A DNA stretch of 64,000 nucleotides from JAKFWF01 sp963732635 (GTDB lineage: Bacteria > Pseudomonadota > Alphaproteobacteria > Rhizobiales > Hyphomicrobiaceae), in assembly GCA_963732635.1 (NCBI GenBank), contig CAVTAL010000035.1, positions 310,001-374,000 on the forward strand, in the 5' to 3' direction. The notes below the pieces were generated by a model. The model made no database searches and was not told the origin of the DNA. It was given only the letters and a program-made list of their open reading frames with translations. The stretch's first letter is position 1; every line of letters begins with the position of its first letter. The position numbers and the translations under genes are program-made. Below are positions 34,207 to 43,418 of the stretch, one piece after another.

Positions 34207-36384
34207 GCTCGAACTTTGCCGAACGTGTCGCCGCGGAACTGCCGCCGACGAATACCTCGAACGGTCCCGGTTCGACGAGGTAGCGGCCGGCGTCATCGTG
34301 GAAGCCTAGATCACGCGCGGCAAGCGTGAAACGCATGGTGCGGTTTTCGCCGGGCGTCAGCACGATTTTTTCGAATGCTTTCAGCAATCGCATCGGCCGG
34401 CTGCGACTGGCCACAAGCTGGCGCACGTAGAGCTGCACCACCTCGCTGCCGTCGCGGGTGCCGCTATTGGTGACTGGAACAGAGATTTCGACTTTACCAT
34501 TCACTGGCACGCGCGGCTGCGCGATGCTCGGTGGACCGTAGTCGAACCTTGTGTAGCTCAATCCCCAGCCAAACGGAAACAGCGGCGTTACATCCTCGTC
34601 GATGTAGCGCGAGGTGTAGCGGTCCGCCGAGGTTGGCCTGCTGGTTGGCAATTGATCGTACGACATGGGCAATTGTCCGACCGAGCGCGGGAATGACATC
34701 GGTAGCTTGCCCGAGGGCGAGACCTCTCCGAACAGCGTTTCGGCGATCGCGGCAGCACCCTCAGTTCCAGGATGCCAGGTGACGAGTATCGATTTGGCGA
34801 GCGGTGCGGCTTTCGCCAGCACGAGGGGGCGGCCGGTGCCAAGCACCACGGCCACCGGCTTGCCGGTCGCCGCCAGCGCTTCCAGCATGTGCTGTTGAAC
34901 ACCGGACAAATCGAGTTTGGTGCGCGACGCGCCCTCGCCCTGGATCTCGCAATCCTCCATTAACACCAATACGACGAAGTCAGCAGCTGTGGCGGTAGCG
35001 ATGGCAGCTTCGCGTTCTGAGAACTCCTGCCCGCAATGCGTTGCGAAGCCCGGCGCATAGTCGATCCTCTGGCCGGGGACGATGCGTCGGCGCATCTCCT
35101 TCAGCAAAGTCGACGTCTCCGGCGTGACGTCGCCGGACGCTTTCAGCCACGATTGATCGTACTCCGTATCGGCGGACGCGCCGATCACCGCGATGCGCTT
35201 CATTGCTGGCGTGATCGGCAGAGCGCTATTTTCATTCTTTAATAGAACGAACGACTGTCGGGCGGTCTCGCGGGCGACTGCACGAACTTCGGCCTGATCG
35301 GGAAGCGGCGGAGCGGTGGCATCGGCGGCTCGTTCGAACAAACCCATGGTAAATTTTACGCGCAGGATGCGGCGTACCGCCTCGTCGATCGCCGGCCAAT
35401 TTCACCCGGCTTGACTTCAATTCGTCCGCCAGATGACGCGAAAAATGTTCGCCGACCATATCCATGTCCATGCCGGCAAGGAGTGCTCGGCGTGCCGCTT
35501 CGGCTGCGTCGCGGGCAACGCCGTGGTTCATCAGGTTGCCGATGGCGTCGAAGTCTGACGTCACGAAACCGTTGAAGCCGAGGCGGCGTCGCAGAATATC
35601 GGTGAGCAGCCGCCGGTCCGCCGAGGCCGGCGATCCATTGACCGTGTTGAACGCCGCCATCACCGTCTCGGCGCCGGCGTCGATCGCGGCCTTGAACGGC
35701 GGCAGGTGCCGGTCGAACAACTCCGAGGTCGGGATCGGCGCGTCGTTGTAGTCGCGGCCGGCTTCCGCGCCGCCGTAGCCGACGTAGTGCTTTACCGCGA
35801 CGGCGAGGCCGCCCTTGCGATAACCGCGCACACGCGCCGCCGCCATTGCCGCACCGAGAAAGGCATCTTCGCCGGCGCCTTCGATCACCCGGCCCCAGCG
35901 CGGATCGCGCGACAGGTCGACCATCGGCCCGAAGGTCCAGTTGATGCCGGCGTGCGCGGCCTCGCGGGCGACCATTTCGGCCGACCGTGATGCTTGCTCC
36001 GGGTTCCAAGTTGCAGCCCACGCCAACGGCACCGGATGAGTGATGCGGAAAGCTGTGCACTGCATCGAGCCCGATGATCAGCGGAATGCCGAGACGGGTT
36101 GCCATCGCCGCTTGCCGAAACTGCCGTATCTCGTCTGGTTTGACGACATTCATGATCGCGCCCGCGTGGCCGGCGCGCACGGCGTCGATCTGCAACGACG
36201 TTTTCTCGTCGCGGGCGAGCAGGTTCATCTGGCCGATCTTCTCGGCCAGCGTCATGCGCGCCAACAGGCTCGTGATGCGTTGCTCGACGGCGGCATCAGG
36301 CTGCAATCGTTGGGCCCGCGATGTGGGCGCAACAGCCATGACGAGCAAGGTGGAGAAGAGAATGGCGCGAAGCGTGGTGATCAT
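34181..36384 (-). pseudogene. Exported GH3 beta-glucosidase (BglX-like), two frameshifts
   Basis: A glycoside hydrolase family 3 enzyme broken in two places. It starts at ATG 36384 with a signal peptide (MITTLRAILFSTLLVMAVAP) and the N-terminal barrel (MTLAEKIGQMNLLA). One extra base in a TTT run near 36048 shifts the frame at DAVHSF, which resumes as RITHPVPLAWAATWNPE. The barrel continues to the nucleophile motif GFVTSDFDAIGNL. A second extra base near 35393 shifts the frame again to AIDEAVRRILRVKF and the C-terminal GH3 domain with a fibronectin-like end (GLSYTRFDYGP). Corrected length is about 733 residues, normal for periplasmic GH3. Its 3' end overlaps the end of ugpC by 26 bases. Confidence 0.87.
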
Positions 36385-36471
36385 GCGATAGGTTCGGACC
36401 TGTGAATGGTCGGCGTATCAAGCACGATCGGTGCGGCTCGTCGACCGGCGACGCGGGGAAGCAGTTGCTCG

Positions 36472-37317
36472 ATGGATGTCTTCGTATTCTGCGCCGTGCT
36501 CGCCGCTGCCGCCTTCCATGCGACATGGAATGCGCTGCTCAAGGTAAAGCTGGCGCCAATCGTGGCAATTTCCTTGATTTCCGTCGGTTGCGGTATCGTT
36601 GTACTGCCGTTGATGCCGTTCGTCGGCTGGCCGCGGCCGGAGTCGTGGCCGTTTATTTTCGGGTCGCTGTTCGTCCATCTGTTTTACTATTCGGCGCTGG
36701 CGGAGGCCTATAAGACTGGCGACCTCGGCCTCGTCTATCCCATCGCGCGCGGCTCGGCGCCACTGATGACGGCGATCGGCGCCTATTTGCTGGTTGGACA
36801 GGAACTCGGTATCTTCGGTTGGATCGGCATCGCGGTGCTGGCGAGCGGCGTGCTGGTGCTGTCGTTCAAGGGCGGGTCTGCTTCGGCGGTGCCCAACCCG
36901 CGCTCGGTCGGTTTCGCATTCCTGACCGCGCTTACCATCACCACATATACGTTGATCGACGCCGTCGGCGCCAAGCTTGCGGGCTCGGCGCATGCATATG
37001 CCGGCTGGTTGTTCGTGCTCGATGCGATCATGATGGCCGGTTACGGAATGCTGCGCTTTCCAGCTGCGTTCCTGGCCGGAGCGCGCTCCGACTGGAAGCT
37101 GGTGCTCGTCGGTGGCGGGCTATCGGCGGCGGCTTACTGGGTAGCGATCTGGGCGATGACAGTGGCACCGATCGCGCTGGTGGCCGCGCTACGCGAAACC
37201 AGCGTGCTGATCGCGGCGATCATCGGTATAGTCTTCCTGCGCGAGCCAATCGTGCCAGCGCGCATCGTCGCGGCGCTACTGGTCGTTGCCGGCATGATGC
37301 TGATCCGGCTGCGCTGA
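36472..37317 (+). CDS. EamA/DMT-superfamily transporter
   Basis: A 281-residue inner-membrane protein with nine or ten helices, made of two EamA repeats (about residues 5-135 and 145-280). Family cues are AAAFHATWNALLK at the start, YPIARGSAPLMTAIGAYLL and the mirrored VAALRETSVLIAAIIGIVFLREP in the second repeat. The substrate is unknown; family members export metabolites or amino acids. ATG 36472 (MDVFVFCAVLAAAAFH) is chosen because it begins the first helix. The gene is divergent from the GH3 gene and converges with the phosphate cotransporter gene, with only 7 bases between the stops. Confidence 0.88.
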   Translation: MDVFVFCAVLAAAAFHATWNALLKVKLAPIVAISLISVGCGIVVLPLMPFVGWPRPESWPFIFGSLFVHLFYYSALAEAYKTGDLGLVYPIARGSAPLMTAIGAYLLVGQELGIFGWIGIAVLASGVLVLSFKGGSASAVPNPRSVGFAFLTALTITTYTLIDAVGAKLAGSAHAYAGWLFVLDAIMMAGYGMLRFPAAFLAGARSDWKLVLVGGGLSAAAYWVAIWAMTVAPIALVAALRETSVLIAAIIGIVFLREPIVPARIVAALLVVAGMMLIRLR

Positions 37318-37324
37318 CCGCACG

Positions 37325-39022
37325 TCACGTAGAGCGCGTCTTGTCGTCGACGATAACTGCCTCGCTCGGTTGCGATTGATCGCGCAGACGGCTGTCACGC
37401 AACTCGCCGGCGGCATCGAGAATCGCATAGGCGACGGAAGTCAGGTGCGAGTTGATCCGCTTCAAGTCGCGCACGATGTCGAGATGGATTGAGCTGGTTT
37501 CGATCAACTCGGCACGGCCATCGCGCAGTCTGGCGAAATGGCGATCCGCTGCCTCGAACTCGTGAGCGCGCATCGAGGTCTTCTCGCGCAACAGTCGGCG
37601 GGCGAGCGTGATGTCGCGCGTCGCGAACACGTTGAGGGCGAGGCGCATGTTGTCCATAACCTGACCGTGGAAGCGCCTGAGTTCCTCCATCCCTTCGCCG
37701 GAAAATTGCAGCCGCTTTTTGATCTTTTTCGCGGCCAACTCCATCAGGTTCTTGTCGATGATGTCGCCGATGTGTTCGAGATTGGTGGTGAAGGTCAGGA
37801 TCTCGACGTAGCGGCGACTGTCGGCTTCGCCCATTTCGGTCTTCGAAACCTGAATCAGATAGAGTTTGATCGCTTCGTGCAGGGCGTCGACATCGTCGTC
37901 CGATTTCTCGATTTCCTTCACAAGCTTGGTGTCGTTGCCTTCGATCGCGGTCAGCGAGCGCCGCAGCATGTCGAGTACGATATCGCCCACGTGGAGCGTT
38001 TCGCGCATCGCGCAGCCGAGTGCTTCCGACGGTGCATCAAGGATGGTCGGATCGAGATGCCGCGGCAATTTTGGGTCGGCTGGCTGGGCCGGCGCCGGCA
38101 GTAGGGCTTCTACGAGCCGGGAGAACGGATCTAGCAGTGGCAAGAACAACAGTGCCACGGCCAGATTGAAGGCAGTGTGGAAGTTCAGCACCAGTCGACC
38201 GGGATCAGCGCCGAGAACGGTCAGGTGCCCTGATAACCAGCCGATGAATGGGATCGCCAGCAGGCCGACGATTGTGCGAGCGGCGAAATTGCCGAGCGGC
38301 ACGCGGCGCGCGGCGACTGGGGCGCCTGACAGAGCGACAAAAGGCGCTACCGCGCCACCGATATTGGCGCCGAGCACAAGGGCGATCGCCAATGTCGGGG
38401 TGATCGACCCACCGGCCGCGAGAGCCATGACAAACAGTACCATGGCGAGGCTTGAGTGGGCGAGCCAGGTAACAAGAGCGCCTATTATGACCGCGATCGT
38501 CGGTTCGGAACCGAGCGCGGACAAGATGGTCTGAACCGTCGGGCTGCCGCGCAGCGCGCCTGATACGCCGCTTAGAACGCTTAATGCCAGGAGCATCAGC
38601 GCGAGGCCGATCGAGATGCGCCCCAAGCTCTTCAGACGGTCGTTGTTCGATGCGTTGAACGCGACCACGCCGGTGATCATGAAGCCGGCCCATAGCCATT
38701 TGATATCGAACGCGAAAACCTGCGCCACTAGCGTGGTGCCAACGTCGGCACCCAGCATGATGGCGAGCGCGATCGGCAAGGTCAGCAAACCGCGACCGGC
38801 AAAGGAGGCGAGCAGCAGGGCAGTGGCTGTCGCGCTCTGTAGAACGCCGGCGACACCAATGCCGGTGCCAAAAGCGACAACCCGATTTCGTGATGCCTGA
38901 TTGAGAACGCTGCGCAACGTCGCGCCGAATGTACGCGTCAATCCGGTGCGCACCATGCGGACACCCCAGAGCAGCAACGCCACTCCTCCCAATAGTGTCA
39001 GCAGCAGTTCGCTTCCGGCCAT
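37325..39022 (-). CDS. Na/Pi cotransporter family protein with C-terminal PhoU-like domain
   Basis: A 565-residue NptA-like protein. Residues 1-300 contain about eight to nine helices with two inverted repeats of the Na/Pi cotransporter family (GTGIGVAGVLQSATATALLLASFAG and GALVTWLAHSSLAMVLFVMAL, noted as separate motifs, each with the QSATA/HSSLA core). Residues 340-540 form a PhoU-like helical bundle (HVGDIVLDMLRRSLTAIEG, TTNLEHIGDIIDKNLME). Such proteins move phosphate or adjust its uptake. Its place next to phosphonate genes fits phosphorus metabolism. It diverges from phnW with a 228-base gap that should hold both promoters; I see no clear Pho box there. Confidence 0.93.
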   Translation of the reverse strand: MAGSELLLTLLGGVALLLWGVRMVRTGLTRTFGATLRSVLNQASRNRVVAFGTGIGVAGVLQSATATALLLASFAGRGLLTLPIALAIMLGADVGTTLVAQVFAFDIKWLWAGFMITGVVAFNASNNDRLKSLGRISIGLALMLLALSVLSGVSGALRGSPTVQTILSALGSEPTIAVIIGALVTWLAHSSLAMVLFVMALAAGGSITPTLAIALVLGANIGGAVAPFVALSGAPVAARRVPLGNFAARTIVGLLAIPFIGWLSGHLTVLGADPGRLVLNFHTAFNLAVALLFLPLLDPFSRLVEALLPAPAQPADPKLPRHLDPTILDAPSEALGCAMRETLHVGDIVLDMLRRSLTAIEGNDTKLVKEIEKSDDDVDALHEAIKLYLIQVSKTEMGEADSRRYVEILTFTTNLEHIGDIIDKNLMELAAKKIKKRLQFSGEGMEELRRFHGQVMDNMRLALNVFATRDITLARRLLREKTSMRAHEFEAADRHFARLRDGRAELIETSSIHLDIVRDLKRINSHLTSVAYAILDAAGELRDSRLRDQSQPSEAVIVDDKTRST

Positions 39023-39250
39023 CGCAACTCTCTGTTGGTTTCAACGGCAATCGCCGCCTTGAATCGTGAGCCAGTCATGTGTCGGCATCACTGTCGCCAA
39101 TGCAATACAATTATGTTGTCGTTGCCGAGTGACAAACGTCAGGTATAGACGCAATCGATGCGATCGATCGAAATGGCGTATTGGATCAATGGGCGACGTT
39201 CCGATAGCTTATGCGGGACAGTGCAAATGCGGGCGGGGGAGCGAACAGCG

Positions 39251-40405
39251 ATGAGTGTCAAGATGACAGCAACAAAGGGCACTTCGGAAACCGGCGATCC
39301 GCTGCTTCTGACACCCGGTCCCTTGACGACCTCCAAGGCCGTGAAGGCGGTGATGGTCCATGACTGGGGTTCGCGCGACGCTGCATTCCTGCGGATCAAT
39401 AAGGAAGTGCTTGAGCGTCTGCCGGAAGTCGTCCACGGCGTCGGCACCCATGTGACGGTGCCGATGCAGGGCTCGGGCACCTTCGCGGTTGAGGCGATGC
39501 TTACCACCTTCGTACCGCCGACCGGCAAGGTGCTGCTGCTGGTAAATGGTGCCTACGGTCAGCGTGCGAAGAAGATCCTGGAGATTGCCCGTCGAGGCGT
39601 CGTGGCGCACGAAACGCCGGAGGACACTCCTCCCGACCTTATGGCTGTCGAGGCAATATTGAAATCGGATGCCGGGATCACGCACGTTTTCACGGTGCAT
39701 TGCGAAACGACCAGCGGCATTCTCAATCCGATCAACGAAGTCGCCGCGTTGGCGGCCAAGTACAATCGACGCTTTCTGCTCGATAGCATGAGTGCGTTCG
39801 GTGCCTTGCCGATCGATGTGCGGGAGATGCAGGTCGATGCGATTGCCGCGTCCTCCAATAAGTGCATCGAAGGCGTTCCGGGTCTGGGTTTCGTGCTAGC
39901 GCGGGAAGCGGCGCTGGCCGAGACCAAGGGCAATGCCACCACGCTGGTGCTCGACCTGCACGACCAATGGCAGAACTTCGTCAAGACCGGCCAGTATCGC
40001 TTTACGCCGCCGATCCATGTGATCGTCTCGTTCCATCAGGCTTTGATGGAGTTCTTTGCCGAGGGTGGACAGCCTGGGCGTGGCGGTCGCTATGCAAACA
40101 ACGGCAAGGTTTTGGCTGACGGCATGCAGGCGCTGGGGTTCAAGTTGCTGCTGTCGCATAACCTTCAGGCACCGATCATTTACACGTTTCACATGCCGAA
40201 AAGCCCAGCCTTCAGGTTTCAAGCGTTTTATGACGCCCTGAAGGATCGTGGTTACGTGATCTATCCCGGCAAGCTCACCGTTGCCGACAGCTTCCGCATC
40301 GGTTGCATCGGCCGCATCAATGCCGACCACATGCGCGCGTTTCTGGCCGTCGTTGCCGAGGTGCTAGGTGAGATGGGCGTCACCGATCTGAAGTCAGCGG
40401 CCTGA
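39251..40405 (+). CDS. phnW: 2-aminoethylphosphonate:pyruvate transaminase PhnW
   Basis: PhnW transfers the amino group of 2-aminoethylphosphonate (AEP) to pyruvate, giving phosphonoacetaldehyde and alanine. The 384-residue class V PLP enzyme begins with LLLTPGPLTTSKAVKAVMVHDWGSRD, here read as TPGPLTTS and DWGSRD motifs, has the HCETTSGILNPI loop and the PLP lysine in ASSNKCIEGVPG. ATG 39251 (MSVKMTATKG) is the likely start; ATG-like codons further upstream extend into the promoter region. It is the first gene of the phnW-phnA-phnY set, which defines the phosphonoacetate route. The class V family also includes serine-glyoxylate transaminases, but the neighbours settle the role. Confidence 0.94.
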   Translation: MSVKMTATKGTSETGDPLLLTPGPLTTSKAVKAVMVHDWGSRDAAFLRINKEVLERLPEVVHGVGTHVTVPMQGSGTFAVEAMLTTFVPPTGKVLLLVNGAYGQRAKKILEIARRGVVAHETPEDTPPDLMAVEAILKSDAGITHVFTVHCETTSGILNPINEVAALAAKYNRRFLLDSMSAFGALPIDVREMQVDAIAASSNKCIEGVPGLGFVLAREAALAETKGNATTLVLDLHDQWQNFVKTGQYRFTPPIHVIVSFHQALMEFFAEGGQPGRGGRYANNGKVLADGMQALGFKLLLSHNLQAPIIYTFHMPKSPAFRFQAFYDALKDRGYVIYPGKLTVADSFRIGCIGRINADHMRAFLAVVAEVLGEMGVTDLKSAA

Positions 40406-40418
40406 GAGGAATTCATCG

Positions 40419-41654
40419 ATGAAAGAAGTCACCTGCAACGGCCGTCCGTATTCCTGGCCAAAGGCGCCCACTGTCGTCATCTGCCTTGATGGCTCGGAAC
40501 CCGGTTATATCGAGGAAACGATTAAGACTGGCCGCGCGCCGACGTTCGCGCGCTTCATGAAGGATGGCGGCAATACGCTGGCTGACAGCGTAATCCCAAG
40601 TTTCACCAACCCGAACAACCTGTCGATCATCACCGGCCGCCCACCGGAGGTGCACGGCATCGCCGGCAACTTTTTCTACGACCCGGCGACCAAGACCGAA
40701 GTGATGATGAATGACCCGAAGTTCCTGCGCGCACCGACCATCCTGCGCACCTTCCATGACGCCGGCGCCAAGGTCGCGATGGTCACCGCCAAGGATAAGC
40801 TAAGGCTGCTGCTGTCGAACGGTCTCAACTATGCTTCGGGGCGCGCCATTGCGTTCTCGTCTGAGCGCGCCGACAAGGCGACGATGACAGACAACGGCAT
40901 CGACAATGTACTGAGCTTCGTTGGTAAGCCATTGCCGGAAGTCTACTCCGGTGATCTGTCAGAATTCGTGTTCGCCGCCGGCGTCAAGCTGATGGAAAAG
41001 CATCGGCCGGATCTGATGTACCTGTCGACCACCGACTACATCCAACACAAGGCCGGTCCGGGCACCAAGATTGCCAACGACTTCTATGCCATGATTGACG
41101 GCTACTTGGCCCAACTCGACAACCTCGGCGCGATCGTGGTTGCCACTGCGGACCACGGCATGAACGACAAGCACGATCCAAAAACCAAGGCGCCCAATGT
41201 TGTCTACCTGCAGTCGATCCTCGACGAGTGGGTTGGAAAGGCAGCGACGCGAGTCATTCTGCCGATCACTGATCCGTATGTTGCTCACCATGGAGCGCTC
41301 GGCTCGTTCGCGACCGTGCATGTGCCCGACAGCGTCGATGCCGGCGAGTTGCGCAAGCGCATCAAGGCGCTGCCCGGTATCGACGTGGTCTTGACGAAGG
41401 CGGAGGCTTGCGAACGCTTCGGCCTTCCGGGCGACCGCATCGGCGACATTGTGGTGACGTCGACACAGTTCATGACCATCGGCACCGCCGCCGAGAAGCA
41501 CGACTTGTCCGGCCTCGACGAGCCGTTGCGCAGCCACGGCGGCCTCACCGAGCAGCGCGTGCCGATGATTGCCAACCGTAAGCTGGCGCTCGTTGCGAGC
41601 CACCACCTGCGCAATTTCGACGTTTTCGACGTAGCGCTGAATAGGGTGGTGTAA
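40419..41654 (+). CDS. phnA: Phosphonoacetate hydrolase PhnA
   Basis: PhnA cleaves the carbon-phosphorus bond of phosphonoacetate to acetate and phosphate. The 411-residue alkaline-phosphatase-superfamily enzyme has metal ligands in VICLDGSEP (Asp24/25 area) and ATADHGMNDKHD, and the probable nucleophile Thr63 in PSFTNPNNLSIITGRPP. VHGIAGNFFYDP and DYIQHKAGPG are typical of this branch. It starts 13 bases after phnW and is thus co-transcribed. It is the last step of the PhnW-PhnY-PhnA pathway. This is the carbon-phosphorus hydrolase, unrelated to the E. coli protein also once called PhnA. Confidence 0.94.
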   Translation: MKEVTCNGRPYSWPKAPTVVICLDGSEPGYIEETIKTGRAPTFARFMKDGGNTLADSVIPSFTNPNNLSIITGRPPEVHGIAGNFFYDPATKTEVMMNDPKFLRAPTILRTFHDAGAKVAMVTAKDKLRLLLSNGLNYASGRAIAFSSERADKATMTDNGIDNVLSFVGKPLPEVYSGDLSEFVFAAGVKLMEKHRPDLMYLSTTDYIQHKAGPGTKIANDFYAMIDGYLAQLDNLGAIVVATADHGMNDKHDPKTKAPNVVYLQSILDEWVGKAATRVILPITDPYVAHHGALGSFATVHVPDSVDAGELRKRIKALPGIDVVLTKAEACERFGLPGDRIGDIVVTSTQFMTIGTAAEKHDLSGLDEPLRSHGGLTEQRVPMIANRKLALVASHHLRNFDVFDVALNRVV

Positions 41655-41681
41655 GGCGATGCGCAAGCGGACCCCATCCAC

Positions 41682-41830
41682 TGCCGTCATCCCGGCGAAG
41701 GCTGCGACACACGACAAGCCTCAGCGCACGCATAGATGCGATTTGCGCCGCTGTAACAGGCTCGAGTCTTCGTCATCACCCCATCTGTAGAAACGAGCCG
41801 TGGGTCCCGGCCTTCGCCGGGATGACGGCA
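41682..41830. repeat. Inverted-repeat element (MITE/REP-like) between phnA and phnY
   Basis: A perfect 21-bp inverted repeat: the left arm at 41682-41702 begins TGCCGTCATCCCGGCGAAGG, and its exact reverse complement lies at 41810-41830. The 107 bases between hold no ORF. The GTCATCCCGGCGAA core belongs to a palindromic repeat class that is widespread in Hyphomicrobiales genomes. It sits inside the presumed phn operon. Confidence 0.85.
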
Positions 41831-41843
41831 GAGAGAGTGTGCC

Positions 41844-43316
41844 ATGCAGGACAAGGTCACGAAGCCGAAATTGTGCATCAAGTCGCACGAGAAGATGCGC
41901 ATCGCCGGCAAGCTTGTTGATGCCGACGCCCAGGTCGAAGTGCGCAATCCCTATACTGGCGCTCTGGTGGCAACGGTGCCGTCGGCGGACCCGCGGCAGG
42001 TGGCGGAAGCATTCAAGATCGGGAACGCCTACAAGTCGAAGCTGACAAAGTACGACCGCCAGAAAATCCTAATGAAGACGGCGGAGATTTTGGCCAAGCG
42101 CCGCGATGAGATCGCGCTCGTCATCACCGCCGAGTCCGGCCTCTGTCTCAAGGACAGTATCTACGAGGTCGGCCGGGCCTATGACGTTTATTCACTGGCG
42201 GGGCAGCTCGCCATCCGCGATGATTCTGAAATCTACAGCTGCGATATCACCCCGCACGGCAAGCCGCGCCGCATCTATACCTCGCGCGGGCCCGTGCTTG
42301 GCTGCATCTCGGCGATCACGCCGTTCAACCATCCGCTGAACATGATCAGCCACAAGATCGCCCCGTCGATTGCGATGAACAATCGCATGGTGGCGAAGCC
42401 GACCGAACTGACACCGCTTACCGCTTTGTTGCTCGCCGACATCCTCTATGAGGCCGGCCTGCCGCCAGAGATGCTGTCGATCGTCACCGGCAATCCGCGC
42501 ACCATGGGCGATGCCATGATCACCGACCCGCATGCCGACGTGGTGACTTTCACCGGCTCGGTTCGGGTCGGAAAATACATTGCCGACAAGGCTGGTTACA
42601 AGCGCCTCGTGTTGGAATTGGGCGGCAACGATCCGCTGATTGTCATGGACGATCTCTCCGACGCCGATCTGGACAAGGCGGCGGATCTTGCCGTCCAAGG
42701 CGCGACCAAGAACTCGGGCCAGCGCTGTACAGCGGTCAAGCGCATTCTGGTCGTGGACAAGGTGGCCGACAAGTTCGCCGAGCTGGTATTGGCGAAGGCC
42801 AGGAAGCTCAAATGCGGGGATCCGATGGATCCCGACACCGATGTCGGCACCGTTATTCACGAGCGGGCTGCAATGGAATTCGAGGCTCGCGTCAATGATG
42901 CGGTATCCAAGGGCGCCAAGAAGCTTTACGGCGACCAGCGCCGAGGTGCGCTGTTCCCGGTCACGGTCGTCGATCATGTTCCTTATGATTGCGAGCTGGT
43001 GCACGAGGAGACTTTCGGGCCGGTGGTGCCGATCATTCGCGTGCCGGCCAACATCGACGAGATCATTCGCATCTCGAATTCGACAGCGTTCGGACTGTCG
43101 TCGGGCGTGTGCACCAACCGGCTAGATACGATCACCAAGTTCATCAACGGCCTCGACGTTGGCACGGTGAATGTCTGGGAAGTGCCCGGTTACCGCATCG
43201 AGATGAGCCCGTTCGGCGGCATCAAGGATTCGGGCCTCGGCTACAAGGAAGGCGTGTGGGAAGCGATGAAGAGCTACTCCAACGTCAAGACCTACTCGCT
43301 GCCGTGGCCGGTATGA
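41844..43316 (+). CDS. phnY: Phosphonoacetaldehyde dehydrogenase PhnY
   Basis: PhnY oxidises phosphonoacetaldehyde to phosphonoacetate with NAD+. The 490-residue aldehyde dehydrogenase shows the Rossmann loop TFTGSVRVGKYIADKAG, the general base in LELGGNDPLIV and the catalytic Cys in NSGQRCTAVKRI, followed by EETFGPVVPIIRV. The start at ATG 41844 (MQDKVTKPKLCIK) fits. Together with phnW and phnA upstream it makes the complete AEP-to-acetate route. It is separated from phnA by the inverted-repeat element, but lies on the same strand with no terminator, so co-transcription is likely. Confidence 0.95.
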   Translation: MQDKVTKPKLCIKSHEKMRIAGKLVDADAQVEVRNPYTGALVATVPSADPRQVAEAFKIGNAYKSKLTKYDRQKILMKTAEILAKRRDEIALVITAESGLCLKDSIYEVGRAYDVYSLAGQLAIRDDSEIYSCDITPHGKPRRIYTSRGPVLGCISAITPFNHPLNMISHKIAPSIAMNNRMVAKPTELTPLTALLLADILYEAGLPPEMLSIVTGNPRTMGDAMITDPHADVVTFTGSVRVGKYIADKAGYKRLVLELGGNDPLIVMDDLSDADLDKAADLAVQGATKNSGQRCTAVKRILVVDKVADKFAELVLAKARKLKCGDPMDPDTDVGTVIHERAAMEFEARVNDAVSKGAKKLYGDQRRGALFPVTVVDHVPYDCELVHEETFGPVVPIIRVPANIDEIIRISNSTAFGLSSGVCTNRLDTITKFINGLDVGTVNVWEVPGYRIEMSPFGGIKDSGLGYKEGVWEAMKSYSNVKTYSLPWPV

Positions 43317-43323
43317 CCTTGAT

Positions 43324-43406
43324 GTAGGGTGGGTTAGGCGCAGCTATAGCCCGCCATTCCACGGCAAGACAAAGCGGTTGGTTACGCTTCGCTAACCCAC
43401 CCTACG
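43324..43406. repeat. REP-like element, variant copy 4
   Basis: GTAGGGTGGGTTAGG at the left and GCTAACCCACCCTACGG at the right form a terminal inverted repeat of about 14 bp, with an internal GGTTACGCTTCGCTAACC hairpin. It is related in design to the copies at 1537, 11099 and 32081 but has GGGTGGG rather than GGTTGGG. It lies between phnY and the Rieske gene. Confidence 0.8.
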
Positions 43407-43418
43407 GAAGAAGGCAGC

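Noticed and set aside
39023..39250. Pho box upstream of phnW
   Set aside because: I saw CTGTCGCCAATGCAA-like fragments but no pair of direct repeats with correct spacing. Not supportable.
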